Below are positions 12,001 to 26,200 of a stretch of DNA of 64,000 nt, piece by piece; the stretch's first letter is position 1; every line of letters starts with the position of its first letter. This DNA comes from Owenia fusiformis (Eukaryota; Annelida; Polychaeta; Sabellida; Oweniidae). The notes below the pieces were generated by a model. The model made no database searches, was not told the DNA's origin, and saw only the letters and a list, made by a program, of their open reading frames with translations. The translations under genes and the position numbers were made by a program. The stretch covers positions 24,724,822-24,788,821 of the forward strand of contig CAIIXF020000008.1 in the NCBI GenBank assembly GCA_903813345.2, given 5' to 3'.

Positions 12001-15000
12001 ATGATGAATATTGTATAGTGCCAGGAGTGCAAAATGAGAAAATGAGTTTTCTTAGATTTTGATTTCTGACCTAATTAAAAATTTGACCTTTTTATTTTCC
12101 GGAGTGTTCTTGTTGCTTAGAAAATGTTTTGGGATAAAGAAAAGGAAGCAAAAACATAATCTGCCTTCTAAATATTGCTATACATGTACGTGTGTATTTT
12201 TAAAAAAGAAATTGTTCTATGTTGCATGGTCTTAAATAATGCAACCGACTCATATTAATTGGTGCTGGTCCTATTAGAATAGTCATTATAACAAGTCTTA
12301 TGTTCCCATATAAGTTGAATGCATGACATCCAAGTTCTATGACAATACATTTAAACCTCCCTTTAGGGAGTCAAGAGGCAACTTATGAAATATTAATTTG
12401 TGTTTCCTTCTTCCCGAAACTGTAGAGAACAATGCAATGATAGATAGCATGCACCGACTGCTTTGTAAAAAGTCAATAAAATCTAATAAATTCATTTACC
12501 ATTTGTCATCGTAATATTTGCATTGATACCTATCTTACATTGCATTAATATTTGATGCATCCTTTTCTCTAAAATGATCTTGTGTTATGTGTGTCTGTTT
12601 CTATGAAATTTGTACCTCCTGCCAAAAATCTTCCTTATTTTCTCAAATGTTTGAATTACCCACAGATTCTTTGCATTCTCTCATGAATTTGCATCAACAT
12701 CATTTTTATTTACTAAGATTTCTCTGATGTCTCTTCTATTTTCAAACAGCAATGTTGCTCACATGTAAGGGCAATTTGTTATAAGCTCAAGAGGGGCCAC
12801 AAAAGAATCCTATGTTATAGTGCTACATTTGGTATTAATGAATGAGTCTAGATTATAACAATGGGCATTTGTGTCTCTGTATACATTTCTTCCTCTATTT
12901 GATAACTCAGAGTATGCAAGCACATTGTTCTACCTGTGTATCTGGAGAAATTAATAAACTAATGTGTATAAATTGGTGAAGCGAAACTTCACGACTATAA
13001 CCTTAATGTAGCCTGCCTTGTTGAGTCAATTCATGAACAATAGAGCAAATGTGCAGGTCCTGTCCCCAAGGATCCAGATAAGAACATTGACTAATTGTGC
13101 AGGTAGATCAAAAACACCATTCCATACCTTTAGCGGAACAACCAAATCCTCCAGAGACATAAAAAACTTATTACATGTCAGAAGCTGATAGAAGAGTCAT
13201 TGGTTATCGACTTCTTGCATTAAAAGCCATGTTTTGGGATGTGTCATAACAAAAGAGTCAGATCAGGTGGAACATTCTATACTTGGCCATTAAATGGAGA
13301 TTTATTTGATTCAAACTTATGTATTATACAGGGTTGTTTTGGGGTTGATAATTTATAAATAATTCTCATTTATTCCCTGGTTCAATGAAGCAATACTACC
13401 AATTTCACATTTGTTATATCAAGAATCAAATTTTCAGACTTATATTTTTGAAGAGTATATTCCTCAAGCCTGATTCATCCGTATATGTAATTAGTTAAAA
13501 GAACATATACAGTACAATACTTGCCTTCTTTATACCTCTCAAAAACTATGTATTGGATATTTGTCTACATGAACCCATTAAATGTGACACTTTAAATTGA
13601 CACACTTGTTTGTGACACCATTGTTGTTTTTTGTTATTTAGGTTCTGCTACCTGAACAGAATTATAAGATCATATCCATGTTTCATGGCCCCTTTGTTAC
13701 ATGTTAGGCGCTGGAACAATTGTTTGTTGATAGCTGTCTTTCTTGTTTTCGTGACAATTTTGATTTGTCTGTAAAAAATTATAATCAATTATTAATCCAT
13801 AAAATAAAGACTCAAACCATGGAGTGGTTCTGGTGAAATCTTCAAATGGATTTCTCTAGAATCACAAGTTTTTCTACAGTCTAACTTACAAAATGGTAAT
13901 TAATTAATTAATCTTTTCTTAATAACTAGTGACAGTGTTATGCTCGAAAATTGGCAAATTTTTACCCACAGAATCTAATCAGTTAAAAGTGACATGTGTA
14001 GAACATAATTTTAAACATTGCGTTTTATAGTGTTACCAATAAAATTAAGGGGTGAAATATTATAAAAGGTAATAATAAGGCTGTTTTGCATGTAATTATA
14101 AAAACACATCAACATTTATGCTCTTCAGTGAACTCCAGAAGTGGCCATGTTTAAAAAGCAATTAAGGGAGAACTTAATAGCTGATTTACTCTGATTATGA
14201 GTTGAGAAAGCTATGATTTACAGGTTTATACCATAAAATAAATGAATTATGTGTGGTTCTTGGTGTACACCATATATTAAAGAAACAGAGCCACGCGCCA
14301 TATTTATATTTTTATAAATAGCTCAGGGGGAAACACTTTATAAGGAAAGTGGAATTAATAGGTTGAAAAGGCCATTCTTAGGGGGTCTTGGCTCTTCATT
14401 TCAAATAATTAGTTCCCTTTCATGCCTACTTTATAACAAAGGACATCTCTAAAGGTATCCTCTAATTCTTTTGAATGTTTTGTCAAATTAGGTTTCATTT
14501 TGTTAGAAGTGGCTCTCATAGGTGACTCTTCGACTTCTCTCTTGTTTTTCCTCCTGGCATCTTCTCACCCATGTACCCCTCAATTAACTTGTTTCTATAT
14601 TTGAAGTATTGTATCTGTTCGTTTTGATTGATGTAATTACAATTAGGTTTTTGGATTATCTATTTCTCTCTTTTACATAATGAAATGCTTATTAACTCCA
14701 GTCAAAATGGAAATGTTATTCAATACTTTGTAGTGTCTAATCAGGGGTTGGATGTGTTAACAGTGATCTTTATTATAATGGCCACTTCTCAAGGTTTTCC
14801 CTCTGTGTGTTTTCCATTTTCTCATTACCTTCAAGAAGATCACATCAAGTTAATCAAGGCTAAAGGAGAGAATAATTTGTTAAATTAATCCCTTAGTTCT
14901 TTTATTAAGAGGACAATGTGCATTTAAGTAGTTTTGCTTAATGGACATAATGTCTACTATCCATTTTCTTCATAAATAGATTAAATGGTGCCCTGTCCAT

Positions 15001-18000
15001 TTATTTATGGCATTTTCCATCTAAAACTTGGACCCCCAAGGAGACTACATGCTGGATTTGATGATAAACTACAGAATACAGTACTCTAGCCAGAGAGATT
15101 TGCAAATTGCTTTTAATTTTCATCTTGGACTTCTAAAGTGTTATGAAGTTGGAGCAACTGAAACTGTGAATCAAGATGTGATTTTTCGAATTTGTTATTT
15201 CAAAATAACTGCTTTTAGATTGATATGTTCCAAATCACCTCATTTCTAAAAGTTATAAAACACTGAGGAATGAATTGCCTGACTAAACAGATATCAAATA
15301 AAAATTACAAAGTAAAAAATGACAAAAATCATGATGATAATGAAGATGATAATTATGAAATTCACAAGTTATCCTAGGAATATGTGCAAATGTATCAGTG
15401 ACAAATACATTGAGATAACTGAGTCATTTCAAGTGATTTCTGGCATATGTGGATAAGTTAAGTGTCAATAGATGAATTAATTGTAGATAAATAACAGTAC
15501 CATCATTATCTTTCCAGCTTATCTTGTCTTATCTTTCAGTTCCATGCAATCTTCCACTTTACTGCATCATGTTTGATACGTGTTCTTCTCATCTCTCAAC
15601 TTTATAGCATTCATCTTCTATCATCAGGTAATAAACACATGAGTGCTAATTGGTTAAAGTGGGGAAGACACAATTTCAGCGATTTCACTTTTGTTCTTTA
15701 TTATGTACATAATTAAACAGAATTCTTGGGAGTATTTCACTTTGATGAAATTTCTATTCTCTTTGAATTATTGTGTTCTTTCATGCTTTAAAATGCAAAA
15801 CAGAGTGAAATTAAGAAATTTGTAAAATTATATGTCTTGAGAAATCTTAGTTTAGATTTAGAGAGAAATACTGTCTGACAAGTAGAAATTTTTTCAAAGG
15901 GTTAGCATTGTAAAGTGGTTGCTGGGCTATGTGAAGTCAACTGCAAATCTAGCTATCACCTTTAAACGCCTTTAATTTACCTTTAATTAACAAAATTAGC
16001 CATCATAAGTGGGAAGTTGATAAGTGAAAGTCCACGAGCAACATGAGGTGTCTCTTATCTGTGAAAGTGTTACAGTGTCTATTTGTATTGGTCACCTAAG
16101 CCTCTTGACTAGGTACGAGTAGGGGGGGGGATATAGGAGGAAGGGTGTCTATACAATTTGCATGGCCCCTCAACTTGTGATATTTCCTCATATGTAACTC
16201 ACTTCTGTGTGAACATTATATAAAATCTTAGTGAAATTTAGTTGACAAATAACAGATGATATATTGATATTATATGACTTTGTGACTTAGCCCCCTCCTA
16301 TCATTCCCTCTCTTTTATTCCTTATATTCACCTATCCTGGGAGCACCACAGACCAAGATGAAGAGGGGGATGAAGAGATTCATTGAAACAATCTCTTCCT
16401 AATGAATCATGCCTGCATATTTCCCTTTATGATGACAGTTCTCATGTGTAATTCCTCTATTTCCTGGTACCACCATCATATCTCCCTATTATGAAAGACT
16501 CATCATCATTTATTGCCTGTTCAAGAACAACACCACAAAGTGTGTTATGGATCCCTAAATTTGATAAATCTTTGAAATATACCATATGCTGTTTGCCTAT
16601 TCAGTTGCTTAGCAGGCTCCCTCAGTGAGAGACAGTCCGCTTGAAATACATACCCTGCCGTCACACTTCTTGGAGGTGGCCCAGGTCTTAATTGTGTAAC
16701 TCGATCATTTAATGACAATCTCTTTTTAAAAGCCTGGGAATTAAATTCTCATTCTTCACATTTTAGAGTTAAGACAATGGGGTGATTATCAACTTTGCAC
16801 CTTAGGTAATAATTATTGTTAAGTTTCCCCGCTCTCTCGATGTCGAATGGGCGTTAATTAGCAAAATGATAGATAATTTTTCATGATTTATGCCACCCTT
16901 GAATTATTGTTTCTGTTTGTTAATGTGTTGTTCAGAGTATCAGTTTATATTTCAAAAGTTTAATGATCAGTAAGTATTAATGATAATGTACTATGACAAC
17001 TATGGGAGAAAAGAGATTAGTATTGTTTACTCAACATGTACACATTTAATTGCATTATAGAGAATAGAAAATTGAAAATAAAAATAAATTGTGGCGACAC
17101 GGTTCTATGTTATTTCGCAGTTCTAGGCTTATGTGAGGAAATAGCAAATACATCACTAACCACGCTATAGAATAATAAATATACTGGGTAAAACAAAATA
17201 AAATTTATTATCAGTATATGTACAGGGTGATCAAATATATTAGCAGAGGGTGTAAGAGAGCTGTAGACATGTTTATGAAACAATAACAAGCAAACGAGCT
17301 GCTTCCTATTGTACTTCATCATTAAGATGAATACAAGTTATACAAATGTTCCCAGACCTTATACTACATGAAATATCACTTTAGATTGTGTTTGGTCTAG
17401 CACACCTCTCAATAAAACATTAATAGATCACGGAAAATGCGGAAATGTTTCTTTCTTAATTGATTGCTCTATATTTTATGACTTTAGATAGTTTGTCCCC
17501 CGGGAACTTTAATTTGATCGAAAATTTAGAAAAGCTTTTATGATGACAAGCATTTGCATAAATCCCAATCTCCAGAATTTGTTAGAACACATTTGAGTCT
17601 GATTTCTTTCTGCAAAACATCTTGATCACTTTTCTATTTCTCTTGAAATAAAACAATCAAAGAGATAAAAACATACAACATTAATTGAGAATAATGCATG
17701 AATTGTGTGAAAATATAAGGGTCTTAAAATGTTTCCAATTTCCTCAAGAAACAGGGCAGAGGATACTTTTTGTCTCGATATTACTGCAAGGTAACACTAG
17801 TCTTAGCAATCAGAATTAGCAACTTTAAGACTATTATATCTCCACCTTTCACCTTTTTAGTGCATATTTTCTTTTTTCATTGAAATATGGTTATAATATG
17901 TTATTTTATTGAATTACACATTTATAGACAACAGCTGGGGAGCTAATATGACAGAGATCAGCTTAGTTGTAAATGTGAGAAAGAACATCAACAAGAACAG

Positions 18001-19589
18001 ATTAAAAGAAGCTGAAACACATTAAAAGAATGTGATAGGTTTTATTTTTTATTTCATCAGACTAACACATTGAGGTTTTGGGTACATGGATTTATCATAA
18101 CAATTTCATTCTATTGATTTGTCTTTGTACATTTGTCTTTATTGGAGGTTCTGTTTATTGTAAGGCCGGGCACATGAGCTATCTATTGGCACCTTATCTT
18201 AAACACACTTGTTCACTTGTACCATGGTTACATTTGACATTGTGGGAGTTGTGATTTCGCATATAGACAAAATTTGAATTTTCCTTTTCATACCCAAAGA
18301 CAATCACTTTAAAAGGAAGTAGTAGAGTTTTAAGAGATATAAAACACAAGGAAGAGAAGTTTTTGTTATCAGATTTATTGTTTGGCTCTAATTTCACTAA
18401 ATGTCCTTGTGACATTTAAAGATTAAGAAAGGAAATTTTGACAAATTGTATAGCTTTAAACTCCTTATTTCCCTTTGATATACATGTAGAACGTGGTATA
18501 TAAGGAAGTGGCAATATTCCTTATGTATAAGTACCAAGGGGTTACAAGGCAAAGGTCTTAATATCAAGTACTTCAGGCTGTCAACAATTTGGTACCTGTA
18601 CAAAAAGTAGTATGCTCACTGTGCCTTTCCTACCTGAAATGATTCACGATTTGTCTTGTGTTCTTTCCTTTTTTGTATGATATAGTATGTAGACTCATGC
18701 TTATTTACTTTATTCCTTGCTATTCTTAATAGTATTTCACTTAATTTTGCATTTTATATGAACACTATAATAGTCATTCAGAGGTATTGTAAAACACTTG
18801 TAAGTGTCAAGATGTAAAGAAACATGATAATACAAGAGCAGAACTCAAAACTTCCCTCTTTGTGAAGTTTCCTTAATTTAAAGTCAATCAATTTGAAAGA
18901 AATTCTAATTTCATGGTGCATGAACATATGTGGAATTAAACAGGTGATCTAGGTAGACCTGTTATCTTTTTGCTTTCTTATGAGAAATATTAAGTTCTTC
19001 ATTGAGGTAACAAAATCTTTCAATGGCCGTTATAAATTTAAAAAATGAACGGATGGTACATCAGTGGAGAAAGTGTGGCCTATTCTGTTCATCATTGTTG
19101 GGGTTAATTTGTCATCAGTTTGAAAAATTGTTCGCTTGTATAGGCGTAACCAGTAATGGCAGAAAAATAAATAATAGGTCTACTGTTTTGTCAATAGGTC
19201 ATATAAGCTATATCAGTTTTGTCACTTTCACTGAATGTAAATAAACATACACACTTGCCCTGAATGTTGACTTGTGGCCAGTCATTTATCAAATATTCAA
19301 AAATCTTTGAAGTTTCTTTAGTTGTCTTGTCCCTCCACTAATTTTTTGTAACATCAGATGTTATTTTTTATATGTTGTTATTTAGCATCAATAAGAAAAG
19401 ACAGGTTTTATTCATTGACATTTGTAATGTATGAGTAAAGCGCACAAAAATCAGCAAACATATGCATTCTCAATAAAGAACATTTTTTGTTACTAATGAA
19501 TTTGTGAAAATTAAAAGACATTTTCCACATTTCATAAACATGTAGGATTATAGGCATGGCAATAAATGTTCTGTTCTTTATGATGTTGA

Positions 19590-20376
19590 ATTGCCCCACT
19601 GGATATGTTGTATAGGATGTTGAATTGCCCATGCGGCACAATATGTTTAATGCCCCACTGGATATGTTGTATAGGATGTTGAATTGCCCATGCGGCACAA
19701 TATGTTTAATGCCCCACTGGATATGTTGTATAGGATGTTGAATTGCCCATGTGGCACAATATGTTTAATGCCCCACTGGATATGTTGTATAGGATGTTGA
19801 ATTGCCCATGTGGCACAATATGTTTAATGCCCCACTGGATATGTTGTATAGGATGTTGAATTGCCCATGCGGCACAATATGTTTAATGCCCCACTGGATA
19901 TGTTGTATAGGATGTTGAATTGCCCATGTGGCACAATATGTTTAATGCCCCACTGGATATGTTGTATAGGATGTTGCATTGCCCATGCGGCACAATATGT
20001 TTAATGCCCCACTGGATATGTTGTATAGGATGTTGAATTGCCCATGCGGCACAATATGTTTAATGCCCCACTGGATATGTTGTATAGGATGTTGAATTGC
20101 CCATGTGGCACAATATGTTTAATGCCCCACTGGATATGTTGTACAGGATGTTGAATTGCCCATGTGGCACAATATGTTTAATGCCCCACTGGATATGTTG
20201 TATAGGATGTTGCATTGCCCATGCGGCACAATATGTTTAATGCCCCACTGGATATGTTGTATAGGATGTTGAATTCCCCGCACAGCACAATATGTTTAAT
20301 GCCCCACTGGATATGTTGTATAGGATGTTGAATTGCCCATGCGGCACAATATGTTTAATGCCCCACTGGATATGTT
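19590..20376 (+). repeat. 59-bp satellite, about 13 copies
   Basis: A 59-bp unit recurs head to tail, with AGGATGTTG starting at 19614 and repeating every 59 bases to 20322 (13 occurrences), followed by a truncated last copy. Units are nearly identical and differ mainly at a GCGGC/GTGGC site and a GAATTG/GCATTG site. The GCATTG variant appears in units 7 and 11, hinting at a four-unit higher-order block. The array lies inside the large Prox intron. The minus-strand open frame across part of it is a by-product of the repeat. Confidence 0.95.
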
Positions 20377-21637
20377 TTAAATGAGTTAACATCAAGAAAA
20401 TAATGTGAAGGAAATTCTGAATTTTACAGATATTTACCCAAAATTAAACATTTAAAATTTTGATTCAATAAATCCTATCATTCAGAATTGCTGTGATGTA
20501 TTTTGTTGGGGGTTATCCCAAACCGTGTTGTTTGTCACTTATATTTTGTTATCAGTATTAAGCAATTAGATTATTCTCTTTTGTGAAGCATGGTGATGAT
20601 CTGGATATGCCGCTCAGTAACTGTTCATGTTTTCATAGTATGTTTTATGCTAAATACATGAATTTTACTATTGTGTGTAGCATTGATGCATGATTTGTGG
20701 GAAAGTCTGCCCATTCATATATTTAATGAAAGGAATTCCCATTCGTGTCGACCTTTAAAGTCATCAACTCATCAGGATCATTGTCACCAGTAATCAATTG
20801 TTCTTTTTATGATGTCATAATTGAACCATTTCTGGTCAGATCTGTAAATGTCACACATGATAAGTTAATTATCACCTTACACCTGAGGTTAGGTCAATAT
20901 GACAAACTAACTTATGTGTGGAAATTCATAAAAGGAAACATATTAATTTGTGTCATTTTAACTTCAGGATTCTTTTTGTTTAACAGATAAAATAAAAAGT
21001 ATACATATATTATACAGCCATAATAAACAGGATCTCCATGATGAATAGGATTTGTGAAATATCAGTTTAGCTCCTGAATTGAAATGAAAAGAAATGCGTT
21101 TAGCAATACAGTTGATTAAATATTGTATGAATAGATAGCAAGTACTTTGTCTTTATGTGTTTACTGTTGACTTTTATGTCTTTCAATGTTGATTCAAGCT
21201 GCAATTTTTTAGCAGCAAATCTTTCGAATACTTAATCTACCTTTGTTGTCTATTCAGAATTTATTTTTGCTTATTGATATATCATTTTTCAGAGCAATCA
21301 TAAAAACAGTTTGAAAAATTGCCAGTGGTTTACATTGTTGACTTTTAAAAAGACAAACACAATTACATGTATTTACCTAGAAACCCTTCACAGTATTTAA
21401 ATTTGTTTTCCAAGCATACATTTTCTTAGAAAATGAGGATTTTCCTTGAAAAAATAATTGCCCACAAAACATCACAACAAGCAGTATGCAATTTACCCCA
21501 AATTAACATGTGAAACATTGTTCCAAGTCGTACATTGAATACCCCCTCCATCCCGGATCTCCATCCAGAGACTTAACAAAAAATAAACCCAAGATAAAAT
21601 TAATGATTTCAAAATCAACTTATTTTTGTATTTTCAG

Positions 21638-21782
21638 AGAGTTCTACTACATTCAGATGGAGAAGTATGCCAGACAGGCATTGGCTGAGGGAGTGAAGAA
21701 TGCAGAGGATCTCATCGTCACCACAGACTCTGAACTCTATCGCGTTCTCAACCTTCATTACAATAGGAACAACCAGATCGAG
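21638..21782 (+). CDS. PROX1: prospero/Prox homeobox protein, end of homeodomain and start of Prospero domain
   Basis: The exon follows a TTTTCAG acceptor and starts with the last base of the split Arg codon. It reads [20 protein letters not shown] and ends with [17 protein letters not shown], sequence that is very close to other Prox proteins. It covers the end of homeodomain helix 3 and the linker into the Prospero domain, which packs against the homeodomain as a single structural unit and contributes to DNA binding. It closes on a complete GAG codon followed by donor GTATGT, so the next intron is phase 0. Its 145 bases contain no stop in this frame. A minus-strand open frame over the same bases is a shadow. 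Confidence 0.96.
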
Positions 21783-22705
21783 GTATGTCTTTGAGGAAAT
21801 TTGTCTTTTGTTTGTTTGTAAGTTTTGAATGAATTTCCAGTAATCTTGACCTTTTGACAGCTTTCTCAATCTAGGTGGGCATGAAACAAAGAAAGTGAAC
21901 CAGAAACTATTCATGATTGATTGTTGGGATGGTTAGAATTGATTGATTGGTTGATTGCTAGGTTTGTGAGTTAATGTAGGATGTGGTTGTACACAAAGTA
22001 AGGAAACATGACATCTACTAGCCTGGTTGTATGTATTATCTTCACTTTCTGATTCTTAATTGATTGTCACTGGTACTTTTAGTTGATTTCTTTTGATGAT
22101 ATTGCTCCTTTATTGTAAAACAGACGTTTTCATTGGTTTGCCAATTTAGAATATCAGTTTTGGATCTTGTTATTATGAAAGCCTTGATGAAATATGAAGA
22201 ACATTCATAGGAATGTTATGCCTAAAACTGCAACAGTATAATCTTGCTTTTATGAATGCAAATACCTTTTAGGCAAATTACTATAGTCCCCTATTTGTCT
22301 TACTATCATATAAAATATTTATGATCTTGTTTCATTCTCATATCTTCTTGATAAATCACCAATATTGGGAGTGTGCATGGTGAAATGCATCATGGGAGAT
22401 AATGATGCTGTGTGGAGTATCTGATTTTTTAATTGGTAACTTTTCAATATCATTAAAAATTTATAGGTAAATTATAAGGGAAAACATTTACTATGTAGGA
22501 ATCAATATTGATTTAGGTGGGTTTATTTTTACAAGACCATTTGCAGATAATACTGGCTCACATATGTCTTAAAGAAACATACATTATCTGTTTTTCTTTA
22601 AAGGGACAGTCTTTGCTAAAATAATATAGTGTTCATTAATGTTTTTCCAAAGCGTGCAAACCAAAGAACGAAGAAGACAAGCGGTGTAATTTGAAATATA
22701 TAAGG

Positions 22706-23290
22706 GTTATGTACTGGGAGGTTTTGGATACAGGTTTTATCCCAAGGGAAACATGTGTATATCCTGAGGGACCGCAGGGACCGAGGGATATACACATATT
22801 TCCCGAGGGATAAACCCTGTATCCAAAACCGACTGTACATAACAGATGTATTTCATACCTACTGATGTTCTAGGTACGTCATATAGCTTATAAAGTTCCA
22901 AAATTCAAAAATATACTTAATATACACATTTTCTTGGTGTTATAAAGTGTTTTTTAAGTTTCTGAGATTTTCAAACTCATATAACTCATATTTAAAAAAT
23001 AAAATTTGAAAAAAATGTGAAAAACATTTTTTGAAAAAAATGTGAAAAAAAATTTGAAAAAGAATGTGAAAATTTTTTTTGAAAAAATGGGAAAAATTTT
23101 TGTGAAAAAAATTTGAAAAAAATTCAAAAAAAATTTGAAGAAAAAATATTTTTGAAAAAATTGTGAAAAAAAATGTCAGCAGCGGGACCGGGATGGATAC
23201 AGCGTGTATCCATCCCGCCCCGGGCCTTGGCTAGATAAAGTATATATTCCCGCTCGTTATGTACCTAGAACCTCAGTAGGTATGAAATAC
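22706..23290. mobile_element. foldback element, copy 1
   Basis: The left part (22706-22843) is a long imperfect hairpin, with GTTATGTAC at its left end and GTACATAAC at its right end, centred on CCGAGGGA/CCGCAGGGA-type sequence. Immediately after it, 22848-22877 is the reverse complement of 23261-23290 at 29 of 30 positions. Between these arms lies an A/T-rich block built of GAAAAAAATTTG-like words (about 22985-23175) and a second GC-rich hairpin near 23183-23225. No protein is encoded. A second locus at 54587-55074 has the same plan. Confidence 0.7.
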
Positions 23291-26200
23291 ACAATGATAT
23301 TTCAGAGTTTATTTGATAGAATGATATACTTATTACTTTTTATTGGTACAAATACATGGCTTTATATATATATATACATATATTCATATTATGATGCTTT
23401 ATATAATTGAATTAAAACAATGCATAACCAATTCATGGAAATCAAAGAGATTCCAAAAAATCCTGTTAATCATTTCATTGATCAGTAATGCAGTTAAATA
23501 CAGCAAGTGGTGGAATAGTTTTTACAGGAGGGTAAACCAAACAGCTTAAGAGCAACTTCTCTTCTACTCTTAATTGTTTTTCTTTTGTATTTCACCCATA
23601 GAAAAAGGAAACAGTGTTAATAAAGATCAGTGTAGTGGTGTCAGTACCACTTTTCATTCCTTACAATCATTTACAAACTGCATATCATTTTTATTTATTA
23701 TTAAAACTTCTGCAAAATAAGAACATTTCTTTCAAACCTCATAATCATTGAACACATCCGTGTTTTCTGGCTCAGAATAATATACGGAATATTGAAACTC
23801 CATTTAAGTTTTCAAGAAAATTGAAAAACAGATTATGTCATTGAAAGGTTCCAACTGATATCAATAGTTTGTAGAATCTTATTGCTTATTCCAATGCTAT
23901 TACCTACTCGACTTTAAAAGTAATGCTCCTATTGAATAATTAATATCAGTTAAAAATCTGATGGATTGGTATTGTTAAGGGCTATCTAAGGAAACGAAGG
24001 GAATCTTGTAAGAGGTGGAGGTAATGGGGGTTAAAAGTCTGTCTGTTTGTCTAGCTCTCATTCTCCTTTACTTAGCATGTCATCCACAATTGCTTCCATT
24101 ACCAGGAACACCTCGAGATTACCAGATTTGCTACTTACACTAGGAGTCAATACCAATATTACAACATTTGAATAGATCAGGTTCTTATTAAAATAAAATG
24201 TTGAAATTTGATAGAAGGTCAATAAGAAAAGCAAGCAGTATTAATGGGTGAACAGGTCGATACAAACGACTTATGATAGATTTATGAATCCATTTCTACC
24301 ATTGTATAACTATTTCTTACATATCTTATGTTGTATTCGCCATCATACTACGACTCATATCAGCATTCTGTCAGTCTTCCATGATAATGACTCAATCTTG
24401 AACATTTTTATTTGCAATAGGCACACTTTTATAATGCCAATATTTAAATTGGTAGGTGTCTATTTGCAAAATACTCTCAAATTGTTTTGCTTTACCTGAC
24501 CAGAGTTAATGCATAGTGCTGTTTGTCTTGGGGATTAACTTTTGTCATGTGAACACAGAAATCAAACATCTCTCAGGTTTTAGGTTATAAGAAATGTTTA
24601 GAAATCATATCACAATTAAAGAAACTATTATCGATAAATATCACAATGCCATTTATTGTGTTTGTCAATTGTCTTGATTGCATTAACTATAACTAAAGCT
24701 AACACTACAAGTAATACTTAGAGTCCCATACATCCCATCACCTTACCAAATGTTATGTCACCTTTTACATTTTGTAAAAATCAGCCAGAAACAAAACCAG
24801 CTCAAAGCTCTATAGTTCCAGCTACCTGCAATGTTAGCTTTATGAGTATTGACCATTTTGTAAGCAAACATTTGTCTTAATCTGGTGTTACAGAAAATCT
24901 AATAAAACATGTAATAATTGAGAACAAAGATCAAAGTATCTCAGAGGAGACAAGTGAGAAGTTTGACAAGCATGCCTCTGAATATATCAAACTATGGACA
25001 TCAATTTTCCTAAAGATTAAATCACAGCTAGTTTCTGAGGATTCTAAAAATCTTTGAAAAGGATATATAGCTTTGTTTTGGTGAATTGTTGTAAATAAGA
25101 TACTTGGGCCACATATTTGCTTTCATTATTTTGCCTGTGTGTATTTGTTCTGGTACGTGTACCATTTAAGAGAATTTGTCTCATCAGTCATAGTACAATG
25201 TCTCTGGTATGTAATATCATGAAGTATTCATAAGATACATTACTTGCTTTTTACAATGGTTCTAATGTAAATGAAACAGATATCCATCAGACAAGTAACT
25301 TAATGGAAGAAGATATGGTTGAGATTAAATCAAATGTTGTATGTCATTGGTTATATGAATGTGTGTGTGTGTGTTATTCAAATCAATCTTTTCCACTCCT
25401 TCTCTCATTTGTTCCACTCCCAGAAAACTTTTCAAAGACACCGAGATATCGTTTTAATGGAAGGATAAAGCAGTTGTTGCTGGCATACAAAAGAAATTAA
25501 TAATAGGAAATATAGATGATGCAAACCCTTCCAAGCATTTCAATGTTCATTTCATAAGAGGATCACTTGACCAGAAAAGATTGAAATATTGATGGGTGGC
25601 AATTTTTGAGATTCATAACTTCCTGTGCATGATATTCTTTCTAATTCCTCCCTTTACTTTCCTGTTATATGGGAGAATACTTCAAAGTTGATATTCTATC
25701 GAAGAGTATGAAGTAGAACTGTATTAACCGGTTAAACCAAGTGGAAGAATATGTTTGCGTGGCAATCTTTCAATCGGACATCACGGCTATATAGTGAGAC
25801 AATCCCTGTTACTCACAAAAAATAATTACAGTTCTCTAATTTTGATTAGATATTCATAAAAAAAGTAATTTGAAAAATCAGGAATTGGAGGATAAAAAAC
25901 CAACTGTCTTCCACTTAAGGGATCGAGGGATGGAGATATGATTAAATTCTCCTTTGTAGGCATTCCAATAAGAAATGTCATTTTTCAAAGAATCGGAAGC
26001 TAATACCCATATTTACATTCCATTTTCTGATAACGTGGATTGTAATCCAGGGAGACATTTTAAGTATCTCCGCATATTGTCTCATGCACTTGATCCATCT
26101 TAGACAATCATCATAGACGGGAAAGTAAGATGAAATCCTATATCCTCTAATCTAGTTGATTATTAAAGCAAATGGAAATGATAACAACTGAAATTAAACC

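Larger units (their letters stand above)
2978..21637 (+). other. PROX1: Prox intron between the two homeodomain exons (18.7 kb)
   Basis: The intron begins with GTAAGG and ends with a TTTTCAG acceptor at 21631-21637, so it is a normal U2-type intron in phase 2. Its position inside the Arg codon of the WFSNFR motif corresponds to the intron known in vertebrate PROX1. It holds a TTAA-flanked MITE (about 3115-3449), two (CCGT)n-headed repeats (7163-7260 and 7773-9068) and a 59-bp satellite (19590-20376). The rest, including 9.1-19.5 kb, is AT-rich sequence in which I see no exons or RNA genes. Regulatory elements may be present but cannot be identified from a single sequence. Confidence 0.9.

Noticed and set aside
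12970-12995. Small hairpin GTGAAG-CGAAA-CTTCAC
   Set aside because: A six-base stem in isolation is expected by chance in 64 kb.
19408-19698. 96-codon minus-strand open frame
   Set aside because: Its repeated segments come from the 59-bp satellite; no independent coding evidence.
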